Source: an uncultured Lachnospiraceae bacterium (GTDB taxonomy: Bacteria > Bacillota > Clostridia > Lachnospirales > Lachnospiraceae). Taken from it: a DNA stretch of 9,528 nucleotides. A program made the position numbers and the translations under genes. Positions 1 through 6,707 of the stretch are shown here, piece after piece (positions within the stretch are counted from its first letter, which is position 1; each line of letters opens with the position of its first letter). Under the pieces are notes generated by a model, which was not told the DNA's origin, made no database searches, and saw only the letters and a program-made list of their open reading frames with translations. The stretch covers positions 1 through 9,528 of the forward strand of contig CAJUHQ010000135.1 in the NCBI GenBank assembly GCA_910586095.1. The letters are read 5' to 3'.

Positions 1-141
1 AAAATCGAAGATTTTTCGCTTCCCAAATTTGTGCAAGAAAGCACAAATTCGCACTCTGTGAATTAATTTTTTGACGACTAAACCGAAAAATCGAAGATTT
101 TTCGCTTCCCAAATTTGTGCAAGAAAGCACAAATTCGCACT
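1..141. repeat. Two direct copies of a 55-bp double-hairpin repeat
   Basis: Two identical 55-base copies lie at 1-55 and 87-141, a period of 86 bases with a 31-base unrelated spacer. Each copy holds two perfect inverted repeats. The first is a 9-bp stem (CGAAAAATC with GATTTTTCG) around a GAA triloop; it is complete at 85-105 and its left end is clipped by the window start in copy one. The second is a 9-bp stem (AATTTGTGC with GCACAAATT) around the loop AAGAAA, at 26-49 and 112-135. No transposase or long T-tract is present, so these look like dispersed intergenic palindromic elements (REP- or MITE-like) rather than terminators. The first copy may extend beyond the window. The identity and palindromes are read directly; the element class is inferred. 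Confidence 0.85.
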
Positions 142-146
142 AGAGG

Positions 147-341
147 ATGTATTTTGACCTCAATAACTTTTTTGCACAATATCAATATGACGAAGTACTG
201 ACTGAATTATTGTTTAGCTTTTTGTTGAAGGATCGTTTTGATGGGTCAGATTGTCAGATAGGTTCGGCTTGCTATATTGCAAACCTAGAGAAAAAATTGT
301 TGAGAAAGAAAAAGCCCTATTATTATTGGCACCCAAAATGA
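147..341 (+). CDS. Doubtful small ORF, hypothetical 64 aa
   Basis: This open frame begins six bases after the second repeat copy and encodes an aromatic-rich protein (start MYFDLNNFFAQY, end KKKPYYYWHPK) with a lysine-rich tail. I do not recognise a family. The only Shine-Dalgarno-like bases, AGAGG, touch the ATG with no spacer, which argues against efficient initiation. The in-frame codon just before is TAG, inside the end of the repeat, so it is not an obvious continuation of an upstream frame. A 5-bp hairpin (GTGTT/AACAC, 343-357) followed by CCTTTT lies right behind the stop and could be a weak terminator. It may be a real small gene, or the remains of a longer one cut by the repeat. The low confidence reflects the poor start signal. 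Confidence 0.25.
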   Translation: MYFDLNNFFAQYQYDEVLTELLFSFLLKDRFDGSDCQIGSACYIANLEKKLLRKKKPYYYWHPK

Positions 342-551
342 AGTGTTCTGGAAACACCCTTTTCAAGATGTCAACTATCTAGAGTGATTACAACATCAAA
401 CATATAACACTGTTAAATGGATCTATTTTATAATTATTTTAAAATATATACGATGAGAGCACTTTTCAAAAACAGAGTAAATTATAGCAATATTATGGAG
501 ATTACTGGCACAAAAATACTACTCATCTCAATCAAGAAAGGATTGATCTTT
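342..551. other. AT-rich intergenic region upstream of the DUF4364 gene
   Basis: About 210 bases without a convincing gene. The frame of the DUF4364 gene stays open back to an ATG at 417, but that stretch has no ribosome binding site and is not needed by the family. A TATAAT occurs at 429-434, but no good -35 box lies 16-18 bases before it, so I cannot name the promoter of the following gene with confidence. A weak hairpin at 343-357 is the only other structure seen. Confidence 0.5.
537..542 (+). promoter_or_regulatory. Ribosome binding site deciding the DUF4364 start
   Basis: AAAGGA sits nine bases before the ATG at 552. This is why the start is placed there rather than at the in-frame ATG at 417, which has no such signal. 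Confidence 0.75.
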
Positions 552-1067
552 ATGTCTCAAGATCCCTTGACCTTATATAAGCTAATTATTTTGTACATAC
601 TCAACAAGGCAAAGTTTCACCTTACTTTTTCTCAGATTAGCAATTTTATTCTTGAAAAAGAATATACCAACTATCTAACCTTGCAACAAGTGATGTCTGA
701 TTTACAAGAGGCTGAACTAATCAAATCAAAAGTACTCACAAATCGCACCTACTTTTCTATCACAGACGAAGGGCGAAACACATTATCCTACTTTGAAAAC
801 CGTATCAGTGATGCCATTATCCAGGACATTGACACATTTTTGAGCGAGAATCTCCTAGAACTGCGAAATGAATCTGCAATCACTGCAACCTACTATATGG
901 CAACTTCCAAAGATTATATTGCAGAGCTGTCTGCACGCGAAAAAAATATGGAGCTAATCAATATCAAACTATCTGTCCCAACTGAGGATATGGCAGAAAC
1001 CATCTGTAACCATTGGTACAATAAAAATCAACAACTCTATCAATTTCTAATGGAACAGCTTCTTTAA
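552..1067 (+). CDS. DUF4364 family protein, winged-helix-like, 171 aa
   Basis: A complete 171-aa protein that I recognise as DUF4364, a family of unknown function in Clostridia. The N-terminal part (about residues 5-80) reads like a winged helix-turn-helix: PLTLYKLIILYILNKA, then the SQISNFILEKEYTNY helix region, the LQQVMSDLQEAELI recognition-type helix, and a wing ending in FSITDEGRNTL. The C-terminal part (about 85-171) is mixed alpha/beta and ends in a helix, NKNQQLYQFLMEQLL. This layout suggests a small DNA-binding regulator, but no target or ligand is established, so that is inference. The gene stands alone on the + strand and converges on the minus-strand block, with a strong hairpin between. 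Its length fits the family once the start at 552 is used. Confidence 0.88.
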   Translation: MSQDPLTLYKLIILYILNKAKFHLTFSQISNFILEKEYTNYLTLQQVMSDLQEAELIKSKVLTNRTYFSITDEGRNTLSYFENRISDAIIQDIDTFLSENLLELRNESAITATYYMATSKDYIAELSAREKNMELINIKLSVPTEDMAETICNHWYNKNQQLYQFLMEQLL

Positions 1068-1123
1068 AATACTAAATACTTTAGCGTAAACCGATTATTC
1101 ACATGTATATCGCTCAATCATAA

Positions 1124-1147
1124 GGGGGAGATTCAAAAATCTCCCCC
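1124..1147. terminator. Perfect hairpin between convergent genes, likely bidirectional terminator
   Basis: A perfect 10-bp GC-rich stem (GGGGGAGATT with AATCTCCCCC) encloses the four-base loop CAAA. It lies 56 bases after the DUF4364 stop and 50 bases beyond the end of the convergent minus-strand gene, so it is well placed to end transcription from both sides. Neither side has a clean T-run (the + side continues AACTATCTTT), so termination may be partial or the hairpin may mainly protect the 3' ends. Confidence 0.7.
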
Positions 1148-1197
1148 AACTATCTTTAAAATAAACTACTTCTTATCAAACAATCTATCTATACCAT

Positions 1198-2577
1198 CTA
1201 CATTTCATATGGGATATCCCCACATGATTCCATATCTTCCCACAACTGTTCTGTTACATACATTTTTTTGGAAGCTTGAACGTTTTCTTCAAGATGGGAA
1301 GTTTTATCTCCCATAATACATGTTTTCCCCTCTGAAGTCTCAAATATCAATTTCGGTGTATCCCAACCTATTGTTCCAACTTTTAGACACCGCCATGTAT
1401 TGGTGTCCAAATCATAGCATTGAAGCATTGTACCATCCTCATCAATCTCATAGGAATGAGTAAATATCCGATTATTTTTCCAACGTGTCATCCCCACCCC
1501 ATAACAAGAAAATGCTCTGCTTGTCTTGGAAACAGTATCTACAATCGCCACCTTTACTTGCCCTCTTTTTGGAATCAACATACAGGCAATTTTTGAATCT
1601 CCTACACACAATGCAGCAGAAATATAAAATGCTTCATCAAATTGATAGCATTGTTCTACCCAATCCCCTTTCCATTCATAGACATTCTTGCCAACCAAAT
1701 ACAGTTTATCCTTTGTTGAAACGATGCTTTGTTTACAATGTCCACGATCTAAGGAAAGCTTCTCTAATGTAGTGCCTCCATTTGCCGCATTTTCGATTCT
1801 ATAAAAAGAGGATGAATGTCCAATAAATAAATCATCATGAAACCATGTGATCTCATCTTTCCAATAGTATTGGTCTAACCACCCTAAAATGGGCCATTCT
1901 CCAATCTTCTCCAAGTCACTTCCCACTTGAATTTTGGCAGGTCTTCTTGCTATTGATCCATTCTTGTCCTTGTAGACAATCGCGGCAAACAACCCCTGTG
2001 GGCTCTGAGTGATTGCCATTACTTCCGCCTCAATCCGCCCATGAAACTGTAAAAATGTCTCTTCATGTAATGAAAGGAATTTGCATATAACTTTCTCCAT
2101 ACCATCAACAGTGACTGTTTCCTGAACCAAAAGGTCATCTTTGCACTGTCCTACCAATAAATTCCACCCTTTTGGAACCTCATAAACTTTATAATGCAAC
2201 TTTTGGGATAAATCAAACCGATATGCTGGTATCCCATCTTTATCCTGATGGCATCGCGTTGCTGCCAGTCCATGATCGATCAGGGTCATTCTAAAATCAT
2301 CTTTGTATTGCAGATCAATTATCACCAGCAAAAAAGAAGATGCAGTCTCTTCTTTTCTAATAAAATACAGCCTATACCCACTACACGACAACTCTTGCCC
2401 TAACGCGTCGAGAAATTCATCCTGTCTAGCTTCTGCATAATTATCTGCGAGCGTGTCTAGATTTTGTTGCTCTAGGTTGTCATACATCCTTCCATAATGA
2501 CAGCGTAACTTTTGTAAAATCTCCTTTGCACTTGTCTTCCATGTAATCTCTGCCGCTGCTGCTAATACCTGTTCCAT
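1198..2577 (-). CDS. Hypothetical beta-propeller-like protein, 459 aa
   Basis: I do not recognise a named family. The first 60 or so residues are helical and charged (TSAKEILQKLRCHYGRMYDNLEQQNLDTLADNYAEARQDEF). From about residue 180 the protein becomes a series of short beta-strand and turn units rich in W, Y, G and D, such as GEWPILGWLDQYYWKDEITWFHDDLFIG (split here: residues 226-253), KLYLVGKNVYEWKGDW (291-306) and CYDLDTNTWRCLKVG (387-401), which resemble kelch-type blades. No signal peptide or membrane span is visible, so it is probably cytoplasmic. It is the last gene of the rarA-side run, 44 bases after the rarA stop with no terminator between, so co-transcription is likely. The start is the only plausible ATG in this frame; its AAAGGA lies 13 bases upstream, an unusually long spacing that suggests modest translation. 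The propeller fold is inference from sequence pattern. Confidence 0.75.
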   Translation of the reverse strand: MEQVLAAAAEITWKTSAKEILQKLRCHYGRMYDNLEQQNLDTLADNYAEARQDEFLDALGQELSCSGYRLYFIRKEETASSFLLVIIDLQYKDDFRMTLIDHGLAATRCHQDKDGIPAYRFDLSQKLHYKVYEVPKGWNLLVGQCKDDLLVQETVTVDGMEKVICKFLSLHEETFLQFHGRIEAEVMAITQSPQGLFAAIVYKDKNGSIARRPAKIQVGSDLEKIGEWPILGWLDQYYWKDEITWFHDDLFIGHSSSFYRIENAANGGTTLEKLSLDRGHCKQSIVSTKDKLYLVGKNVYEWKGDWVEQCYQFDEAFYISAALCVGDSKIACMLIPKRGQVKVAIVDTVSKTSRAFSCYGVGMTRWKNNRIFTHSYEIDEDGTMLQCYDLDTNTWRCLKVGTIGWDTPKLIFETSEGKTCIMGDKTSHLEENVQASKKMYVTEQLWEDMESCGDIPYEM

Positions 2578-2590
2578 CTTTATAGATCAT

Positions 2591-2596
2591 TCCTTT
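2591..2596 (-). promoter_or_regulatory. Distant ribosome binding site of the propeller-like gene
   Basis: AAAGGA on the minus strand lies 13 bases before the ATG at 2577. An in-frame stop (TGA) lies four codons upstream and no other start codon intervenes, so the start is fixed despite the long spacing. Confidence 0.5.
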
Positions 2597-2621
2597 CAAT
2601 AAAATTTTGCAACAGTTCTTT

Positions 2622-3968
2622 TTACATTGGCGAATCCGATTTACCACTTGAAAAATCTTTAATTTTTTTCATATGCTCTCTAATTTTGGCTTCATACCCA
2701 TTCCAGGAAGGCTCATAAAACGTTTTTCCTGTCAGTTCATAAGGAAGATACTGCTGTTCTACATAATGGTTTGGATAATTATGTGCATATTTATAGCCCG
2801 TCCCACGCCCTAGATTTGCCGCCCCTTTATAGTGCGAATCTTGAAGATGTGGTGGAATAGGCAAGTTTCCACTTTTTCTAATCTCTTCATTCGCTGAAAA
2901 AATAGCATTGCACGCTGCGTTACTCTTTGGCGCACACGCCACATAGGCAGCCGCCTGCGCTAGGATAATCTGTGCCTCTGGCATACCAATACGCTCCACT
3001 GCAAGCGATGCACTCACCGCCACATTCAGAGCCATCGGATCAGCATTACCCACATCCTCTGCGGCACAAATCATAATACGCCGCGCGATAAATGATACTT
3101 GCTCGCCTGCATACAACATCTTGGCTAGATAATAGACTGCCGCATCTGGATCAGAACCACGCATACTCTTGATAAATGCCGATATTGTATCATAATGGTT
3201 ATCTCCACTCTTATCATAAGAAATGCGCCTTTTTTGAATACATTCCTGTGCTACCTGCACTGTAAGATGAATCTTTCCATCTGCGCTGCGCTGTGTTGTC
3301 ATAATGCCCAGCTCCACTGCATTGAGTGCATGCCGCGCATCACCTCCAGAATACTCCGCAAGAAACTCCATTGCTTCCTCGTCAATCTGCGCATCAAAAC
3401 TGCCCATTCCCTTTTCGGTATCATACACCGCCCTGTGCAACAGTTCTTTGATATCTTCCTTTGCAAGCGGCTTTAACTCAAAGATAATCGAGCGCGAAAT
3501 CAGCGCACCATTCACCTCAAAATACGGATTCTCTGTGGTGGCACCAATAAGAATAATTGTTCCATCCTCAACAAACGGAAGCAAATAGTCTTGCTGACTT
3601 TTGTTAAATCGATGAATCTCATCAATAAAAAGAATGGTGCGCTTGGCATACATTGCAAGAGTATCCTTTGCACTATGGATCACTTCCTCCATATCTTTTT
3701 TGCCTGCTGAAGTGGCATTAATCTGTGTAAATTCAGCACTAGTTGTATTAGCAATCACTTTTGCCAGCGTTGTCTTACCTGTGCCAGGTGGTCCATAAAA
3801 AATAACCGAACTGATTTTATCTGCCTGTATCGCTCTATATAAAAGTTTGTCCTTCCCAATAATGTGCGACTGACCTACCACTTCCTCTAGAGTGGAGGGA
3901 CGAAGGCGTGCCGCTAAAGGAGCTTCTTTTTCCTTGACAGTATTTCGCATGTACTCAAACAAATCCAT
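2622..3968 (-). CDS. rarA: Replication-associated recombination protein A (RarA/MgsA), AAA+ ATPase
   Basis: A full-length 448-aa member of the RarA/MgsA/WRNIP1 family, which is related to clamp loaders. These proteins act at stalled or gapped replication forks, bind single-stranded DNA and SSB, and use ATP to remodel DNA ends. Visible motifs in order are Walker A GPPGTGKTT (59-67), Walker B ILFIDEIH (112-119), sensor 1 GATTENP (142-148), the arginine-finger region ISRS (157-160) and the sensor 2 region SGGDARHALNAVE (207-219). The C-terminal tetramerisation domain typical of the family follows, with KSMRGSDPDAAVYYLAKML (267-285), RRIMICAAEDVGNADP (296-311) and the conserved tail NLPIPPHLQDSHYKGAANLGRGTGYKYAHNYPNHYVEQQYLP (split here: residues 368-409). 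All key residues are intact. The start overlaps the end of the DUF2087 gene by 14 bases, with AAGAGG seven bases upstream, pointing to translational coupling. The identification is secure; the cellular role is taken from the family. Confidence 0.97.
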   Translation of the reverse strand: MDLFEYMRNTVKEKEAPLAARLRPSTLEEVVGQSHIIGKDKLLYRAIQADKISSVIFYGPPGTGKTTLAKVIANTTSAEFTQINATSAGKKDMEEVIHSAKDTLAMYAKRTILFIDEIHRFNKSQQDYLLPFVEDGTIILIGATTENPYFEVNGALISRSIIFELKPLAKEDIKELLHRAVYDTEKGMGSFDAQIDEEAMEFLAEYSGGDARHALNAVELGIMTTQRSADGKIHLTVQVAQECIQKRRISYDKSGDNHYDTISAFIKSMRGSDPDAAVYYLAKMLYAGEQVSFIARRIMICAAEDVGNADPMALNVAVSASLAVERIGMPEAQIILAQAAAYVACAPKSNAACNAIFSANEEIRKSGNLPIPPHLQDSHYKGAANLGRGTGYKYAHNYPNHYVEQQYLPYELTGKTFYEPSWNGYEAKIREHMKKIKDFSSGKSDSPM

Positions 3969-4314
3969 TTTTAACCTCTTGCGCCTGAAATTCTTTATAT
4001 CCTATATAATATGTTGCATACAATTCCTTCCAATCCTGCTCCGCCCAATACTCTGATCCATCTTTGAGTCTTCCAATCAGACGATACTGAAACAACTCTC
4101 TTCGGATCAATTCCACATCCCCAAATGCAATAGACGACCTAATAATCTCATTCACATCTTTTTCTGTATACTTTTTGCACAGATCAAACTTTTCTGCAAT
4201 GTTGAGTAGTGCAAGGATTCGCAAGGGTTTCTTTGATGGATATTGTTTTAGTTTTCCCTCGGTATCATAATAATTTTGTACCTTGTCACAATACTTTTTG
4301 ATTTCGTTATCCAT
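3955..4314 (-). CDS. DUF2087 domain-containing protein, 119 aa
   Basis: A small protein matching DUF2087. The core runs from about residue 24 to 91: YPSKKPLRILALLNIAEKF, then KKYTEKDVNEIIRS, then DVELIRRELFQYRLIGRLKDGSEYW. The pattern looks like a winged-helix domain, with Y-T-E-K-[DE]-V-N-E-I and R-R-E-L as the family signature, so nucleic-acid binding is plausible but unproven. In other bacteria the domain also occurs fused to HTH regulators. No catalytic residues are evident. A good ribosome binding site (GAAGGTG) precedes the ATG. Its last 14 bases overlap the rarA start, so the two proteins are probably made in linked amounts. It begins 69 bases after the acyl-CoA ligase stop, without a clear terminator or promoter in that gap. 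Role: unknown; possibly an accessory or regulator of RarA (inference from the overlap). Confidence 0.85.
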   Translation of the reverse strand: MDNEIKKYCDKVQNYYDTEGKLKQYPSKKPLRILALLNIAEKFDLCKKYTEKDVNEIIRSSIAFGDVELIRRELFQYRLIGRLKDGSEYWAEQDWKELYATYYIGYKEFQAQEVKNGFV

Positions 4315-4383
4315 TCAACACCTTCTATTTTACGTTGTTTATAGAGCCTCTGACTGGCTATCTTTTTTGCAGTCTTGTGATAC

Positions 4384-6018
4384 TTATGACTTATTCTGCG
4401 CCGCTACCAAGCTTGCTCCGCCATATTTTTGTCTTAATTTAGGTTTTTCTATCTTCCCTGTTGGATTGCGTGGTATATCGGCAAAAATAATTTTTCGCGG
4501 ACGTTTGTATTTTGGCAGTTTCATACAAAATCCACTGATCTCTTCTGCTGTGCTAGTCATGCCTTCTTTGATTTCTATAATTGCCGCTGTGATCTCTCCT
4601 AGACGTTTATCGGGTATTCCTATAACCGCCACATCCTTAATCTTGTCATGTGTACGCAAAAAGTCCTCGATCTGGACTGGATAGATATTTTCACCGCCAC
4701 TGATTACCACATCTTTTTTGCGATCTACCAAAAAGATAAATCCATCCTCATCCTCCTGTGCCATATCTCCTGTGTAGAGCCATCCATCGCGCAGTACTTC
4801 CTTCGTTGCCTGCTCGTCATGATAATAGCAAGTCATAACGCCAGGACCTTTTACTGCCAATTCTCCTACTGCTCCTTTCTCAACGATCGCACCACTCTCA
4901 TCTACAATCTTGACTTGCCAGCCATAGCCAGCCTTTCCGATTGCTCCAACCTTATGAATATTCTCTACGCCCAAATGTACACAGCCTGGACCAATCGATT
5001 CACTCAATCCATAATTGGTGTCATATTGATGATGTGGAAACATCTTTTTCCAACGCTGAATCAAACTTTGTGGAACAGGTTGTGCCCCAATATGCATCAA
5101 TCTCCACTGACAAAGATCATAATCCTCTAGTTTGACATCCCCACGGTCAATCGCATCTAAAATATCTTGTGCCCACGGCACCAACAACCATACAATCGTG
5201 CACTTTTCTTTTGACACTGCATCTAAGATAAACTCTGGCTTTGTGCCTTTTAACAATACAGACTTTGCCCCTTCTAGAAAACTTCCAAACCAGTGCATCT
5301 TTGCCCCTGTATGATAGAGTGGCGGAATACATAAAAATACATCCTGCTTTGTCTGTCCATGATGATTTTGCTCCACTTTACAAGAGTGCATCAAACTCTC
5401 ATGATTATGTAAAATCGCCTTAGGAAAGCCAGTTGTTCCCGATGAAAAATAGATAGCAGCATCATCCGCATCTGTCAATGCTACCATTGGCGTCTGACTA
5501 GAACAATTTGCAGTAAGACTATTGTAGTCCTCCGCAAAGCTTGGACAACTGTCCCCCACAAAAAATAAAAGGCGGTTCTTGGTAATGCTCTCTGCAATCT
5601 CCTCCACACGGCCAATAAATTCAGGCCCAAACACAAGCACATCCACTTCTGCAAGATTTAGACAGTATTCAATCTCGTCTGACGCATATCGAAAATTGAG
5701 TGGGACTGCGAGCGCACCTGTCTTTAAAATGCCAAAATAAATGGGAAGCCACTCTAAACAATTCATCAATAAAATTGCTACCTTATCGCCCTTTTTTACC
5801 CCTCTTTGTATCAGCAAATTAGCAAAGCGGTTTGCCTTTTCATTGAACACGCTCCATGTAATCTCTCTGCGATAATGTGTGACTGGATTAGGCTCTATCA
5901 AATCATATTCTTTCCATGTGACGCGCCTTGTCTCCTTAATCTCAGGGTTGATCTCCACAAGACAACTATCATTTCCATATAGTTTGCAGTTTCTCTCTAA
6001 AATGTCTGTAATTGGCAT
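4384..6018 (-). CDS. AMP-dependent acyl-CoA synthetase/ligase (ANL family), 544 aa
   Basis: A complete adenylate-forming enzyme that activates a carboxylic acid with ATP to an acyl-AMP and then transfers it to coenzyme A. The motifs are all present: A3 YFSSGTTGFPK (190-200, phosphate loop), IPPLYHTG (231-238), A5 NYGLSE (335-340), A7 YTGD (415-418), A8 hinge RKKDVVISGGENIYP (433-447) and A10 NPTGKIEK (518-525) with the catalytic lysine K522. The length is normal for the long/medium-chain fatty acyl-CoA ligase group. The substrate cannot be read from sequence; fatty, aromatic or bile acids are all possible. An N-terminal oddity is two similar segments, RRVTWKEYD (31-39) and RREITWSVFN (50-59), where most relatives have one. 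The start is supported by AAGGAG eight bases upstream. It is co-oriented with the DUF2087-rarA pair downstream, with no clear terminator between, but it has no other fatty-acid or bile-acid genes as neighbours. Confidence 0.93.
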   Translation of the reverse strand: MPITDILERNCKLYGNDSCLVEINPEIKETRRVTWKEYDLIEPNPVTHYRREITWSVFNEKANRFANLLIQRGVKKGDKVAILLMNCLEWLPIYFGILKTGALAVPLNFRYASDEIEYCLNLAEVDVLVFGPEFIGRVEEIAESITKNRLLFFVGDSCPSFAEDYNSLTANCSSQTPMVALTDADDAAIYFSSGTTGFPKAILHNHESLMHSCKVEQNHHGQTKQDVFLCIPPLYHTGAKMHWFGSFLEGAKSVLLKGTKPEFILDAVSKEKCTIVWLLVPWAQDILDAIDRGDVKLEDYDLCQWRLMHIGAQPVPQSLIQRWKKMFPHHQYDTNYGLSESIGPGCVHLGVENIHKVGAIGKAGYGWQVKIVDESGAIVEKGAVGELAVKGPGVMTCYYHDEQATKEVLRDGWLYTGDMAQEDEDGFIFLVDRKKDVVISGGENIYPVQIEDFLRTHDKIKDVAVIGIPDKRLGEITAAIIEIKEGMTSTAEEISGFCMKLPKYKRPRKIIFADIPRNPTGKIEKPKLRQKYGGASLVAAQNKS

Positions 6019-6186
6019 GACTATAACTCCTTATCTTATTATAACCTCACACAATCTTTTTTTAAGCACTACTGTGCGACCACAAAAAGACTCGAGGACC
6101 TATTTATTTTACTCCTTTTCGGAAAAGAGTTCCTATCCTATAAGATTTGAAATCAAGATGGGTGAAAGTCAACATATCTAAAATAA
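6019..6186 (-). promoter_or_regulatory. Upstream region of the ligase gene with two weak promoter candidates
   Basis: Non-coding stretch between the DUF6440 terminator and the ligase start. One candidate is TTGACT (6172-6167), a 16-base spacer and TCAAAT (6150-6145), giving a leader of about 120 bases. The other is TTAAAA (6065-6060), 16 bases and a perfect TATAAT (6043-6038), but its start point would fall inside the ribosome binding site AAGGAG (6032-6027), which makes it less likely. An imperfect palindrome (ACTCCTTTT / AAAAGAGT, around 6111-6131) lies between them and might be an operator; this is speculative. Confidence 0.3.
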
Positions 6187-6211
6187 GCAGCCACCTTTGA
6201 TAAATGGCTGC
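6176..6211 (-). terminator. Rho-independent terminator of the DUF6440 gene
   Basis: Read on the minus strand, GCAGCCATTT pairs with AGGTGGCTGC (two G-U pairs) around the loop ATCAA, at 6211-6187. TTATTTT follows directly. It begins nine bases after the DUF6440 stop, as expected for a single-gene transcript. Confidence 0.8.
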
Positions 6212-6219
6212 CCAATAAA

Positions 6220-6399
6220 CTAATTTACAATCGGTGAAATCACTGGTTTTCCATCTCTATCTAACAATGCTGTCATTCCTCCAGAATAACCACTTGCATG
6301 AAACACATAGTTCACACCTGTCTCTTTATCCACCCAAATTTCCATAACATTCACTGTTCCCTGGGCATAAACCTTTTCAAATCTTTCATTCTTAGCCAT
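6220..6399 (-). CDS. DUF6440 family small protein, 59 aa
   Basis: A complete 59-aa protein starting MAKNERFEKVYAQGT and ending GKPVISPIVN. I recognise the DUF6440 pattern: a lead segment RFEKVYAQG, then a strand pair EIWVDKETGVNYVFHASGYSGGMTALLDRDGKPV with the hallmark D-x-E/K-T-G-V-x-Y and S-G-Y-x-G-G-[ML]-T-x-L-L-D (residues 20-53). It looks like a compact beta-sheet domain, cytoplasmic, with no signal or membrane segment. Function is unknown in the family. It has its own strong promoter, a GGAGGT ribosome binding site nine bases before the ATG, and its own terminator, so it is a small independent transcription unit. The consistent signals and family match make it real despite its size. Confidence 0.9.
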   Translation of the reverse strand: MAKNERFEKVYAQGTVNVMEIWVDKETGVNYVFHASGYSGGMTALLDRDGKPVISPIVN

Positions 6400-6438
6400 T
6401 TTTATGTACCTCCATAAACTCCAGAATTTATCAAGCTG

Positions 6439-6467
6439 ATTATAACACAGGACTGCTATTGTATCAA
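6439..6467 (-). promoter_or_regulatory. Strong promoter of the DUF6440 gene, extended -10
   Basis: On the minus strand: -35 TTGATA (6467-6462), a 17-base spacer and -10 TATAAT (6444-6439), with TGT just before the -10, which fits the TGn extended element. The expected start is about 6432, leaving a short leader with the ribosome binding site GGAGGT at 6413-6408. Confidence 0.82.
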
Positions 6468-6707
6468 CCTGCTTTTATAGAACCCGCCAACGTTATAACC
6501 AAACAACATTTTTAACTATTTACTTATCACCTAAAATACATATTTATACCTTCATCTGTAATAGATACACTATTCCAAAAAGAAGTTTTTATAGTATGGG
6601 TCTTTTTTATTATATCACTTTAAAGCGCTGTAGTAAACTCTGTTTTTTCTTGTATATTACACGACAATTGCCTCTTTTTTGTTTTTGAGTACACTTTTTC
6701 TTGAGGC
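6468..6707. other. Gene-free AT-rich region between methyltransferase and DUF6440 genes
   Basis: About 240 bases with no credible coding frame. Apart from a promoter-like sequence at 6609-6637, I see only T- and A-rich runs. No good terminator hairpin follows the methyltransferase stop: the best pairing is a 5-bp GCCTC/GAGGC with a long loop. Confidence 0.5.
6609..6637 (-). promoter_or_regulatory. Orphan promoter candidate with extended -10
   Basis: On the minus strand: TTTACT (6637-6632), a 17-base spacer and a perfect TATAAT (6614-6609) preceded by TGA (extended -10). The next gene in that direction is DUF6440, 200 bases away, which already has its own promoter. It could be a second promoter for that gene, the start of an unseen small RNA, or chance in AT-rich DNA. 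Confidence 0.4.

Noticed and set aside
1..141. Possible CRISPR array (repeats of 55 with a 31-base spacer)
   Set aside because: Only two copies, repeats too long and made of two perfect hairpins, and no cas genes in the window.
417..551. N-terminal extension of the DUF4364 protein from the ATG at 417
   Set aside because: No ribosome binding site at 417, low-complexity AT-rich codons, and the family begins at the MSQDPLTLYK start, which has AAAGGA at proper spacing.
2622..4314. DUF2087-RarA pair as a toxin-antitoxin or defence module
   Set aside because: RarA is a housekeeping replication-repair ATPase with all motifs intact, and the DUF2087 protein shows no toxin or nuclease residues.
4384..6018. 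Acyl-CoA ligase as the bile-acid CoA ligase BaiB
   Set aside because: The substrate cannot be told from the sequence and none of the other bai operon genes is present here.
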